Part shown: positions 19,758-26,452 of the stretch, in pieces
How the letters are laid out: each line of letters starts with the position of its first letter
Numbering within the stretch: position 1 is the stretch's first letter
NCBI GenBank assembly: GCA_014655195.1
Contig: BNBH01000024.1
Span: 1-38,329, forward strand
Direction: 5' to 3'
DNA: 38,329 nucleotides
Origin: Streptomyces cellulosae
GTDB taxonomy: Bacteria > Actinomycetota > Actinomycetes > Streptomycetales > Streptomycetaceae
Position numbers and translations under genes: made by a program
The notes under the pieces: model-generated
Seen by the model: the letters and a program-made list of their open reading frames with translations, nothing else
Told to the model about the DNA's origin: nothing
The model's database searches: none

Positions 19758-20062
19758 ACATCTGGCTCGCGATCGTCCTGACCGTCGTCGGTTGCTACGC
19801 CGTGAAGCTCGCCGGGCTGCTGGTGCCCGCGGGCGTCCTCGAACGGCCCCTCGTCCGGCGCCTCGCCGCGCTGCTTCCCGTCGCCCTGCTCGCCGCCCTC
19901 ACGGCCCAGCAGACCTTCGCGGACGGCCGCGCCCTGGTGCTGGACGCACGCGCGGCCGGTCTGGCGGCAGCCGCCGTGGCGCTCCTGCTGCGCGCGCCGT
20001 TCCTGTTCGTCGTGGCGGCGGCGGTGCTGGTGACGGCGGGGGTGCGGGCACTGGGCGCGTGA
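19754..20062 (+). CDS. azlD: AzlD-family exporter small subunit
   Basis: This is a 102-residue protein with three to four hydrophobic helices (WLAIVLTVVGCYAVKLAGL, LLPVALLAALTAQQTF, and a long hydrophobic C-terminus), the size and pattern of AzlD. The GTG is coupled to the azlC stop (GTGA) and follows AAGGAGGGG, one of the best ribosome sites in the window. An upstream in-frame extension lies entirely inside azlC and was not used. Confidence 0.88.
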   Translation: MNIWLAIVLTVVGCYAVKLAGLLVPAGVLERPLVRRLAALLPVALLAALTAQQTFADGRALVLDARAAGLAAAAVALLLRAPFLFVVAAAVLVTAGVRALGA

Positions 20063-20255
20063 GGCGGGGTGCCTCGCCCGGTCTTCTGGGGCCCACCTCA
20101 GGCGGGGCTGTGCGCGGCCGAGGTGCGTAGTGCCCGAGGGGGGCAGACGCATGCGGCCGAGGTGTGCGGCGCCTCGGTGGTCGCGACGACTCGGTCGTCG
20201 GACGGCGGGAGGACGGGCGCTTCGTCCGGCCTCCTGTTGGCGGTGGGAAGCCGCC
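20063..20255. other. Intergenic region with a 12-bp direct repeat
   Basis: This 193-bp gap separates convergent genes. GCGGCCGAGGTG occurs twice (20114-20125, 20153-20164). GACGACTCGGTCGTC forms a short palindrome. No convincing gene or strong terminator is seen. Confidence 0.3.
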
Positions 20256-21197
20256 TCAGACCAGGCGGCCGTACGCACCCAGCGTGCGCAGCGCCTCGAT
20301 CGTCGCGATGGGACGTGCCTCCAGAAGCGCGGCCGGGGTGGGCTGGGCACCCGGGAGCCGGCGGGCGGGCCAGCCTCCGTCGTCCTGCTGCCCGGCCGCG
20401 AGGGCATCCAGGGAACGGTCCATCTCCGCGTCGGCGAACCACGCGCGCGCCGGTGAGTCCGGGGTGCGCGCGTAGTCGTGAGGGAAGTGGCGGTCGCCGT
20501 GGGCGTGACCGGAGGGGGCCGGGGCGGAAGGCCGGTCGTCCGGGTCCTTCAGGTTGAGCACCACCAGCCGTTCCCGGCGTACCAGGCGCCCCAGCCGCTC
20601 CGCGGCGGTCTCCGCACGGGCGCGGTCCGGGGCGTGGTCCAGGAAGAGCACCGAGGCCGCCACGTCACCGGGGCGCGCCGCCTCCAGGGACTCGACGGCC
20701 TGCCAACAGAAGTCGGTCGCGCGGAACAGCCACGGGTGCCACACCTCGTTGCGGTGCAGCAGCCCCACCACCGGCGCGGTCGCCGACAGCGACCCGGGCA
20801 GGCGGGCTGCCGCCCCACCGCCGTTCGCGTACGCGTCCACGGCCGGAAGCGCGCCCTCCGCCGTCGAGACGGACGTCAGGAAACGGCACACGTCCTCCGC
20901 GCGGCGCGCGTCGCAGCGCCCCACGGCGTCCAGCGCATCCAGCGCGCGTGCCGTGTGCGCGGGCAGGCTGACAGGCCCGCGCAGGGCGGGTTCCAGGCCG
21001 TGGCCGTAGCCGCCGTCGTCATTCCGGTGTGCCTCCAGGGCGGTCTCCACCGGGCCCGGTGCGCCGTCGCGGAAGTGATGGGCGAACAGGCGCTGTTCCA
21101 GTACGCGCGCGGTGAGCCACACGAAGCGCTCCGCGCGCGCGAGCGTGCCGTGCGGCGGGGACGCCGGGGTGAGCGGTACGGCTGCGATGTCGGCCAT
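20256..21197 (-). CDS. Prenyltransferase/squalene-cyclase-like repeat protein
   Basis: This is a 313-residue protein made of short helical repeats containing glycine-rich turns (NDDGGYGHGLEPALRG, QQDDGGWPARR) like those of the terpenoid-cyclase/protein-prenyltransferase alpha-toroid fold. No DXDD, DCTAE or zinc-site motif is visible, so catalytic activity as a cyclase or prenyltransferase is doubtful. It may be a binding or structural toroid. The start at 21197 (MADIAAVP) is favoured over 21239 because TACGGT (minus strand, 21205-21210) ends 7 nt upstream of it. It is convergent with azlD and divergent from the DUF3046 gene. Confidence 0.75.
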   Translation of the reverse strand: MADIAAVPLTPASPPHGTLARAERFVWLTARVLEQRLFAHHFRDGAPGPVETALEAHRNDDGGYGHGLEPALRGPVSLPAHTARALDALDAVGRCDARRAEDVCRFLTSVSTAEGALPAVDAYANGGGAAARLPGSLSATAPVVGLLHRNEVWHPWLFRATDFCWQAVESLEAARPGDVAASVLFLDHAPDRARAETAAERLGRLVRRERLVVLNLKDPDDRPSAPAPSGHAHGDRHFPHDYARTPDSPARAWFADAEMDRSLDALAAGQQDDGGWPARRLPGAQPTPAALLEARPIATIEALRTLGAYGRLV

Positions 21198-21277
21198 GGC
21201 ACCGACCGTAGGGGCGCGGCGGAACCCCGTGGGGCCCATGGCGGGGCGCCACCCCCGCAGGCGGGATACTGGGGGGC

Positions 21278-21472
21278 ATGCGGTTGACGGTTTTCTGGGA
21301 GCGCATGACGGAGTACTTCGGCGCGGGCTACGCCGACACCTTCGCGCGCGACCATGTCATGTCCGAACTCGGCGGACGGACCGTCCACGAGGCCCTGGCG
21401 GCCGGCTGGGACGCCAAGGACGTCTGGCAGGTGGTGTGCGCCGTCATGAACGTCCCCCGGGAACTGCGCTGA
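21278..21472 (+). CDS. DUF3046 family small protein
   Basis: This is a 64-residue acidic/helical protein with the recognisable DUF3046 pattern (FWERMTEYFGAGYADTFARD, HVMSELGGRTVHEAL, VWQVVCAVMNVP). The family is actinobacterial and is commonly found close to recA; its function is unknown. GATACT (21265-21270) ends 7 nt before the ATG, suggesting a leaderless message. The GGGGGG between them could also serve as a ribosome site. Confidence 0.88.
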   Translation: MRLTVFWERMTEYFGAGYADTFARDHVMSELGGRTVHEALAAGWDAKDVWQVVCAVMNVPRELR

Positions 21473-21507
21473 TCGTCACATAACCCCCACGGGAGCGGAC
21501 AGTTGTC

Positions 21508-22890
21508 GTGGCCGTGGGTGAGACTTGGGCCGTGGCAGCCACCGACGAGACCAGGCCCGCGGGCCAGAACACGACCGCGCCCGGCACGCCCCCGCCCGCC
21601 GGCCCGCCGGCGGACCCCGCGCCCCGGGCGAACGCCCGGATGCCGCGATGGCTGCCGCGCGCCATGGTGCTCGCGCTCGCGCTGATCGCCGTCTTCCAGT
21701 TCGGCAGCTGGGCCTTCCACCAGCTCACCGGGCTGCTGATCAACGTCCTGATCGCGTTCTTCCTGGCGCTCGCCGTGGAACCCGCGGTGAGCTGGATGGC
21801 CGCGCGCGGGGTGCGCCGGGGCTTCGGCACCTTCCTCGTCTTCATCGGAACCCTGGTCGTGGGCGCGGGCTTCGTCACGCTGCTCGGCTCGATGCTCGCG
21901 GAACAGATCATCAAGATCGTCGAGGACTTCCCGCAGTACCTCGACTCGGTGATCAACTGGATCAACACCCACTTCCACACCGAGCTGCGGCGCGTCGACA
22001 TCCAGGAGAACCTGCTCCGGTCCGACTGGCTGCGCAACTACGTGCAGAACAGCGCCACCGGCGTGCTGGACGTGTCCGCCCAGGTGCTCGGCGGGCTCTT
22101 CCGGCTGCTGACCATCGCCCTGTTCTCGTTCTACTTCGCCGCCGACGGCCCCCGGCTGCGCCGCACCATCTGCTCCGTCCTGCCGCCGGCCCGGCAGAGC
22201 GAGGTGCTGCGCGCCTGGGAGATAGCCGTGAACAAGACCGGCGGCTACCTCTACTCACGCGGTCTGATGGCCCTCATCTCGGGCCTCGCGCACTACGTCC
22301 TGCTCGAGTTCCTCGACGTGCCCTACGCGCCCGTGCTGGCCGTGTGGGTCGGTCTGGTCTCGCAGTTCATCCCCACCATCGGCACGTATCTGGCGGGCGC
22401 GCTGCCCATGCTGATCGCCTTCACCGTCGCGCCCTGGTACGCGGTGTGGGTGCTGGTGTTCGTGGTGGTCTACCAGCAGTTCGAGAACTACGTGCTGCAG
22501 CCCAAGCTGACCGCCCGGACCGTCGACATCCACCCGGCGGTCGCCTTCGGCTCGGTCATCGCGGGCACGGCCCTGCTCGGCGCGGTCGGCGCCCTGATCG
22601 CCATCCCCGCGGTGGCCACGCTCCAGGCGTTCCTCGGCGCGTACGTGAAGCGGTACGACGTCACGGACGACCCGCGGGTGCACGGGCATCGAGGGTCGGG
22701 CGGGGCGAGCGCCTTCGGACGGCGGGTCCGGGGGCTGTGGGCCCAGCGGGGTCCGGAGAGCGGCGGCGCCGGGCCGACGGCCGGTGCCGGAGTGGCCGGA
22801 GGGGGAGGGGCCGCCTCCGGTGCGGCTGGTTCGGCCGGCGCGACAGGTCCGGCCGGAACCGGCGACGGCGGGACGCCCGGAGCGTCGTGA
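21508..22890 (+). CDS. AI-2E family (PerM-like) transporter
   Basis: This is a membrane protein of 460 residues. After a Pro/Ala-rich cytoplasmic head come two N-terminal helices (about 50-105), a long amphipathic loop, and a five-helix C-terminal bundle (GGLFRLLTIALFSFYFAADGP, LMALISGLAHYVLLEF, FIPTIGTYLAGALPMLIAF, VYQQFENYVLQPKL, AFGSVIAGTALLGAVGALIAIP), the core of the AI-2E/PerM/YdiK family. Substrates are uncertain: some members export autoinducer 2, others are Na+(Li+)/H+ antiporters. The C-terminal 75 residues are Gly/Ala-rich and disordered. GTG 21532 is an alternative start: GAGACT (21520-21525) ends 6 nt before it. It precedes recA on the same strand. Confidence 0.9.
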   Translation: MAVGETWAVAATDETRPAGQNTTAPGTPPPAGPPADPAPRANARMPRWLPRAMVLALALIAVFQFGSWAFHQLTGLLINVLIAFFLALAVEPAVSWMAARGVRRGFGTFLVFIGTLVVGAGFVTLLGSMLAEQIIKIVEDFPQYLDSVINWINTHFHTELRRVDIQENLLRSDWLRNYVQNSATGVLDVSAQVLGGLFRLLTIALFSFYFAADGPRLRRTICSVLPPARQSEVLRAWEIAVNKTGGYLYSRGLMALISGLAHYVLLEFLDVPYAPVLAVWVGLVSQFIPTIGTYLAGALPMLIAFTVAPWYAVWVLVFVVVYQQFENYVLQPKLTARTVDIHPAVAFGSVIAGTALLGAVGALIAIPAVATLQAFLGAYVKRYDVTDDPRVHGHRGSGGASAFGRRVRGLWAQRGPESGGAGPTAGAGVAGGGGAASGAAGSAGATGPAGTGDGGTPGAS

Positions 22891-22939
22891 GGGCCCAAAG
22901 CCTCTGACATAGCGGGGCGCGGATCCCCGGCGGTGCGGC

Positions 22940-22969
22940 TTGACACAAAAATCGAACATCCATTCTTAT
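22940..22969 (+). promoter_or_regulatory. recA promoter with LexA (Cheo-type) box
   Basis: A near-consensus housekeeping promoter TTGACA (22940-22945), an 18-bp spacer and TCTTAT (22964-22969). GAACATCCATTC (22954-22965), a degenerate version of the Gram-positive GAAC-N4-GTTC SOS box, fills the spacer and overlaps the -10, so bound LexA would block RNA polymerase. The same arrangement is described for Streptomyces lividans recA. The leader to the recA ATG is about 155 nt. Confidence 0.85.
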
Positions 22970-23130
22970 GGGGGAGCCGGTGAGGCTCAACGCCGGGCGT
23001 TCTGCCCCAGTAGGGGCGCGTATGGGCCCGGGTTATCCACAGGCCGGACGTGCGTCGGGGCGCGTTGTCAGTGGCAGGCGTTAGCGTCTTTGACGTGAAG
23101 CGATCGACTCAAGCAAACCGGGTGGAACCC

Positions 23131-24246
23131 ATGGCAGGAACCGACCGCGAGAAGGCGCTCGACGCCGCGCTCGCACAGATTGAACGGCAATTCGGCAAGG
23201 GCGCGGTCATGCGCATGGGCGAGCGGTCGAAGGAGCCCATCGAGGTCATCCCGACCGGGTCGACCGCGCTCGACGTGGCTCTCGGCGTCGGCGGCCTGCC
23301 GCGCGGCCGTGTGGTGGAGATCTACGGACCGGAGTCCTCCGGTAAAACGACCCTGACCCTGCACGCGGTGGCGAACGCCCAGCGGGCCGGCGGCCAGGTC
23401 GCGTTCGTGGACGCGGAGCACGCTCTCGACCCCGAGTACGCGAAGAAGCTCGGCGTCGACATCGACAACCTCATCCTGTCCCAGCCGGACAACGGCGAGC
23501 AGGCCCTGGAGATCGTGGACATGCTGGTCCGCTCCGGCGCCCTCGACCTCATCGTCATCGACTCCGTCGCGGCGCTCGTGCCCCGCGCGGAGATCGAGGG
23601 CGAGATGGGCGACAGCCACGTGGGTCTGCAGGCCCGTCTGATGAGCCAGGCCCTGCGGAAGATCACCAGCGCGCTCAACCAGTCCAAGACCACCGCGATC
23701 TTCATCAACCAGCTCCGCGAGAAGATCGGCGTGATGTTCGGCTCGCCGGAGACCACGACCGGTGGCCGCGCGCTGAAGTTCTACGCCTCCGTGCGTATCG
23801 ACATCCGCCGTATCGAGACCCTCAAGGACGGCACCGAGGCGGTCGGCAACCGCACCCGCTGCAAGGTCGTCAAGAACAAGGTCGCGCCGCCCTTCAAGCA
23901 GGCCGAGTTCGACATCCTCTACGGCCAGGGCATCAGCCGCGAGGGCGGCCTGATCGACATGGGCGTGGAGCACGGCTTCGTCCGCAAGGCCGGCGCCTGG
24001 TACACGTACGAGGGCGACCAGCTCGGCCAGGGCAAGGAGAACGCCCGCAACTTCCTGAAGGACAACCCCGACCTCGCCAACGAGATCGAGAAGAAGATCC
24101 TCACGAAGCTGGGCGTCGGCGTACGGCCCGAGGAGGCCGCTGCTGCCGAGGCAGGCGCGGACGCCGCCGCACCGGCCGACCCCGCGGCCGTGCCGGCCCC
24201 GGCGGCCAAGGGTTCCAAGTCCAAGGCCGCGGCGGCCAAGAGCTGA
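23131..24246 (+). CDS. recA: Recombinase RecA
   Basis: This 371-residue recombinase forms filaments on single-stranded DNA, drives homologous pairing and strand exchange, and triggers LexA self-cleavage. Walker A GPESSGKT is at 67-74. The hallmark loops LVRSGALDLIVIDSVAALVP, FINQLREKIGVMFGSPE and TTGGRALKFYASVR are intact. The C-terminus is an Ala/Lys-rich tail (KGSKSKAAAAKS) typical of actinobacteria. ATG at 23131 gives the standard MAGTDREKALDAAL; the open frame back to GTG 23050 would add unconserved residues and was not used. The site GGTGGAA precedes the ATG. recX starts 3 nt after the stop. Confidence 0.98.
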   Translation: MAGTDREKALDAALAQIERQFGKGAVMRMGERSKEPIEVIPTGSTALDVALGVGGLPRGRVVEIYGPESSGKTTLTLHAVANAQRAGGQVAFVDAEHALDPEYAKKLGVDIDNLILSQPDNGEQALEIVDMLVRSGALDLIVIDSVAALVPRAEIEGEMGDSHVGLQARLMSQALRKITSALNQSKTTAIFINQLREKIGVMFGSPETTTGGRALKFYASVRIDIRRIETLKDGTEAVGNRTRCKVVKNKVAPPFKQAEFDILYGQGISREGGLIDMGVEHGFVRKAGAWYTYEGDQLGQGKENARNFLKDNPDLANEIEKKILTKLGVGVRPEEAAAAEAGADAAAPADPAAVPAPAAKGSKSKAAAAKS

Positions 24247-24249
24247 CCC

Positions 24250-25059
24250 GTGACCCGACGAACCGACTGGGCCGAGTACGAGTACGACGCCCCCGGTGTC
24301 CCACGGGGGAGGGACGCCGTGGGCGGCGAGGACCAGGCCGCCGGCGGTGACACGGCGTACGACGACGCGGATCCCGGCCTCCCGGAAGCGGGCGGAGGCG
24401 GAGGCCGGCGACGCGGCGGTCGTACGGCACGGACGGGTGGCTCGCGTGACGGCGGGCCGCACGGTGGACGCGGGCGCCGACGCCGCTCCTTCGGCGAGGC
24501 GTCCGCGGCGGACGGAGGCGCCTCCGACTCGGTGAGGGCGGAGAGGGAGGAACCTCCGGGGGACCCGGTGGAGCGGGCGCGGGCGATCTGCCTGCGGCTG
24601 CTCACCGGGACCCCGCGCACCCGGAAGCAGCTTGCCGACGCCCTCCGCAAGAAGGAGATCCCCGACGAGGCCGCCGAGGAGGTGCTGTCCCGGTTCGAGG
24701 AGGTCGGACTGATCAACGACAGCGCCTTCGCGGACGCCTGGGTGGAGTCCCGGCACCACGGCCGGGGGCTGGCCCGGCGCGCCCTCGCGCGGGAGCTGCG
24801 CACCAAGGGCGTCGACTCCGCCCTGATCGACGAGGCCGTCTCCCGGCTCGACTCCGAGCAGGAGGAGGAGACCGCCCGCGAACTGGTCGCCCGTAAGCTG
24901 CGCGCCACCCGTGGGCTCGACCGCGACAAGCGGATACGCCGCCTCGCCGGCATGCTCGCCCGCAAGGGTTACCCGGAGGGCCTCGCCCTGCGCGTGGTCC
25001 GCCAGGCGCTGGAGGAGGAAGGCGAGGACACCGAGTTCCTCGGCGACGAGGGGTACTGA
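24250..25059 (+). CDS. recX: RecA regulator RecX
   Basis: RecX binds in the groove of RecA filaments and limits their extension. The conserved part starts near residue 98 (DPVERARAICLRLLTGTPRT) and contains three-helix repeats (RKQLADALRKKEIPDEAAEEVLSRFEEVGLIND, then LARRALARELRTKGVD, then IRRLAGMLARKGYPEGLALRVV). The first 95 residues are Gly/Arg/Ala-rich and low-complexity, longer than in most RecX proteins. GTG at 24250, 3 nt after the recA stop, fits tight co-expression; an in-frame GTG near 24532 would give a minimal RecX and cannot be excluded. A hairpin follows the stop. Confidence 0.93.
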   Translation: MTRRTDWAEYEYDAPGVPRGRDAVGGEDQAAGGDTAYDDADPGLPEAGGGGGRRRGGRTARTGGSRDGGPHGGRGRRRRSFGEASAADGGASDSVRAEREEPPGDPVERARAICLRLLTGTPRTRKQLADALRKKEIPDEAAEEVLSRFEEVGLINDSAFADAWVESRHHGRGLARRALARELRTKGVDSALIDEAVSRLDSEQEEETARELVARKLRATRGLDRDKRIRRLAGMLARKGYPEGLALRVVRQALEEEGEDTEFLGDEGY

Positions 25060-25063
25060 GCGA

Positions 25064-25083
25064 GCGCCCGGACACCCGGGCGC
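25064..25083. terminator. Bidirectional hairpin between recX and the rhodanese gene
   Basis: GCGCCCGG (25064-25071) pairs perfectly with CCGGGCGC (25076-25083) around an ACAC loop, in the 33-bp gap between convergent genes. Confidence 0.55.
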
Positions 25084-25092
25084 CCCTCCCGG

Positions 25093-25530
25093 TTACGCGG
25101 CCGCCGTCGTCACCGGCAGCCCCGCCGCCCGCCAGGCCTGGAAGCCGCCGACCAGATCGGTGGCCCGGCGCAGCCCCAGCCGGTGCAGCGACTCCGCGGC
25201 CAGGCTGGAGGCGTACCCCTCGTTGCAGACCACGACCACGCGCAGGCCGTGGCCCGTGGCTTCGGGGAGACGGTGGCTGCCGCGCGGGTCCAGCCGCCAC
25301 TCCAGTTCGTTGCGCTCGACGACCAGCGCGCCGGGGATCAGCCCGTCCCGCTCCCGCAGGGCGGCGTACCGGATGTCCACGAGCAGTGCGTCGCCGGACC
25401 GCCAGGCGTCGTACGCCTCCTGGGCCTCGACGCGGGGGTATCCGGCGCGGACGCGCTCAAGCAGCTCGTGGATGCCGGGCGGCCGGCCGTCGCGCTGGGC
25501 GGAGTGCCCCTCGGTTCCCGTCCCGCTCAC
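25093..25530 (-). CDS. Rhodanese-like sulfurtransferase
   Basis: This is a single rhodanese domain of 145 residues. The active-site loop is CNEGYASS with catalytic Cys102. The flanking elements ALLVDIRYAALRERDGLIPGAL and VGGFQAWRAAGLPV are the family's usual N- and C-terminal signatures. Such proteins accept persulfide sulfur. The GTG start overlaps the stop of the cysteine dioxygenase by 4 nt, so the two are coupled; together they suggest disposal of surplus cysteine or of sulfur released from it (inference from context). Both lie behind a Cys-rich leader peptide. Confidence 0.9.
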   Translation of the reverse strand: MSGTGTEGHSAQRDGRPPGIHELLERVRAGYPRVEAQEAYDAWRSGDALLVDIRYAALRERDGLIPGALVVERNELEWRLDPRGSHRLPEATGHGLRVVVVCNEGYASSLAAESLHRLGLRRATDLVGGFQAWRAAGLPVTTAAA

Positions 25531-26072
25531 TGCCAGTCCTCCGGGCGCTCGACCTGCTCCAGGCGCAGGGTCTGGCCGGTGCGGCTGTAGCGGCGGATGC
25601 GCGGCAGCGGCGGGTAGTAGGCGTGCACGGAGATCGCGTGCCGGTCCGTGGACTCGTTCAGCACCTCGTGCACATGGTGCCGGCCGAAGGCGCGGCCCTC
25701 TCCGGTCGCCAGCCTCCGCTCCCGGTCGACGCCGCCGGTGAGTTCGAGGGTCGTCCAGCCGTCGGTGGGGAGCCGTACGGCGAGCGAGTTCTCCTTCAGC
25801 TCGCCCGACGCGGTCATGAACGCGCCGACGGAGTCCGCGTGGTCGTGCCAGCCCGTGCCGGTGCCGGGCGGCCAGCCGATCAGCCAGGCCTCGCTGCCGC
25901 CCGGCCCCTCGAGCCGCACCCAGGTACGCCCCTCGGGGTCGAGCGGGAGCGAGGCGATCAGATCGGCGTCGGCGACGGCACGCCGTACGAAGCCGAGGAG
26001 TTCGGCCTGCGTCGGCGCGGACGCGGACCGGGGGGCGGACGCGGGGGCGGGGGCAGCGGGGGAGACAGACAT
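25527..26072 (-). CDS. Cysteine dioxygenase type I (cupin)
   Basis: This 181-residue cupin is of the thiol dioxygenase family, which oxidises cysteine to cysteine sulfinate with non-heme iron. The iron ligands His76 and His78 (GWHDHADS) and a third histidine from RHHVHE (132-135) are visible. The Ser148-x-His150-x-Tyr152 triad (ISVHAYYPP) that defines the second sphere is intact. The Arg that binds the substrate carboxylate was not identified with certainty, so 3-mercaptopropionate as substrate remains possible. ATG 26072 is preceded by AGGACGG; an upstream GTG at 26078 is the alternative. It is the first gene of a two-gene operon with the rhodanese, after a 111-nt leader that contains the Cys-rich peptide gene. 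Confidence 0.88.
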   Translation of the reverse strand: MSVSPAAPAPASAPRSASAPTQAELLGFVRRAVADADLIASLPLDPEGRTWVRLEGPGGSEAWLIGWPPGTGTGWHDHADSVGAFMTASGELKENSLAVRLPTDGWTTLELTGGVDRERRLATGEGRAFGRHHVHEVLNESTDRHAISVHAYYPPLPRIRRYSRTGQTLRLEQVERPEDWQ

Positions 26073-26183
26073 GTGCACCGTCCTGGAGGTGAAGTCGCGG
26101 AGCGCGCGCGTCGACGACGTCGCCGTCCGGGAAGTCCGGGACGGACGGTCAGGGCGCGCGGAAAGAAGGGGGAACGTCGCGAA

Positions 26184-26270
26184 TCAACAGGACGGGCGAC
26201 ACACGCAGCCCGCGTAGCGGAGGAGGTCCATGTGGACCCTCCGCCACAGGTGCACGCGGGTGTCGGTCAT
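26184..26270 (-). CDS. Cysteine-rich leader peptide (putative attenuator uORF)
   Basis: This is a 28-codon ORF beginning MTDTRVHLWRR and ending HMDLLRYAGCVCRPSC, with three Cys codons among the last seven (TGC, TGT, and TGT directly before the TGA stop). Short peptides with an H-[MV]-D-L-L-R core and terminal cysteines precede sulfur-metabolism genes in many Streptomyces. A strong promoter ends 7 nt upstream of this ATG (see promoter entry), which makes this start leaderless. An internal ATG at 26231, preceded by GGAGGG, would give a 15-residue version. The cysteine dioxygenase starts 111 nt downstream. Ribosome stalling at the Cys codons when charged Cys-tRNA is scarce would be the expected sensing step; the direction of the response is not known. 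Confidence 0.75.
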   Translation of the reverse strand: MTDTRVHLWRRVHMDLLRYAGCVCRPSC

Positions 26271-26452
26271 GAGCGGGAGTACACCATGGGGCTGCGACCG
26301 GGTTCAACCGCTCGCCACGATGTGGACGCCGGCGTGGCGCGGACGTTCCGGCGTTCGAGCCGGGGGCACGGGGGACGCGCCGGGCGTGGTGGGGCGGGCG
26401 TGCGCGGGGCGCGGAGGGCTCAGCCCGTCACGCGCTCAGCGCACACCCCACC
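26271..26452. other. Intergenic region upstream of the cysteine leader
   Basis: These 182 bp lie between the hydroxylase stop and the leader peptide. Apart from the promoter at 26278-26307 and a small GGGCTCAGCCC palindrome near 26417, nothing is recognised. No clear terminator for the hydroxylase was found. Confidence 0.35.
26278..26307 (-). promoter_or_regulatory. Promoter of the cysteine leader/dioxygenase operon
   Basis: On the minus strand, TTGAAC (complement of 26302-26307), an 18-bp spacer and TGTACT (complement of 26278-26283) end 7 nt before the ATG at 26270. This is one of the closest matches to a housekeeping promoter in the window. Transcription would start at or next to the leader-peptide start codon. 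Confidence 0.6.

Noticed and set aside
20063..20255. Short open frames in the azlD-downstream gap
   Set aside because: All are Arg/Gly/Pro-rich in several frames at once, with no ribosome site; they look noncoding.
23050..23130. In-frame N-terminal extension of RecA from GTG 23050
   Set aside because: The standard RecA N-terminus begins at 23131, and the extension is unconserved-looking leader sequence.
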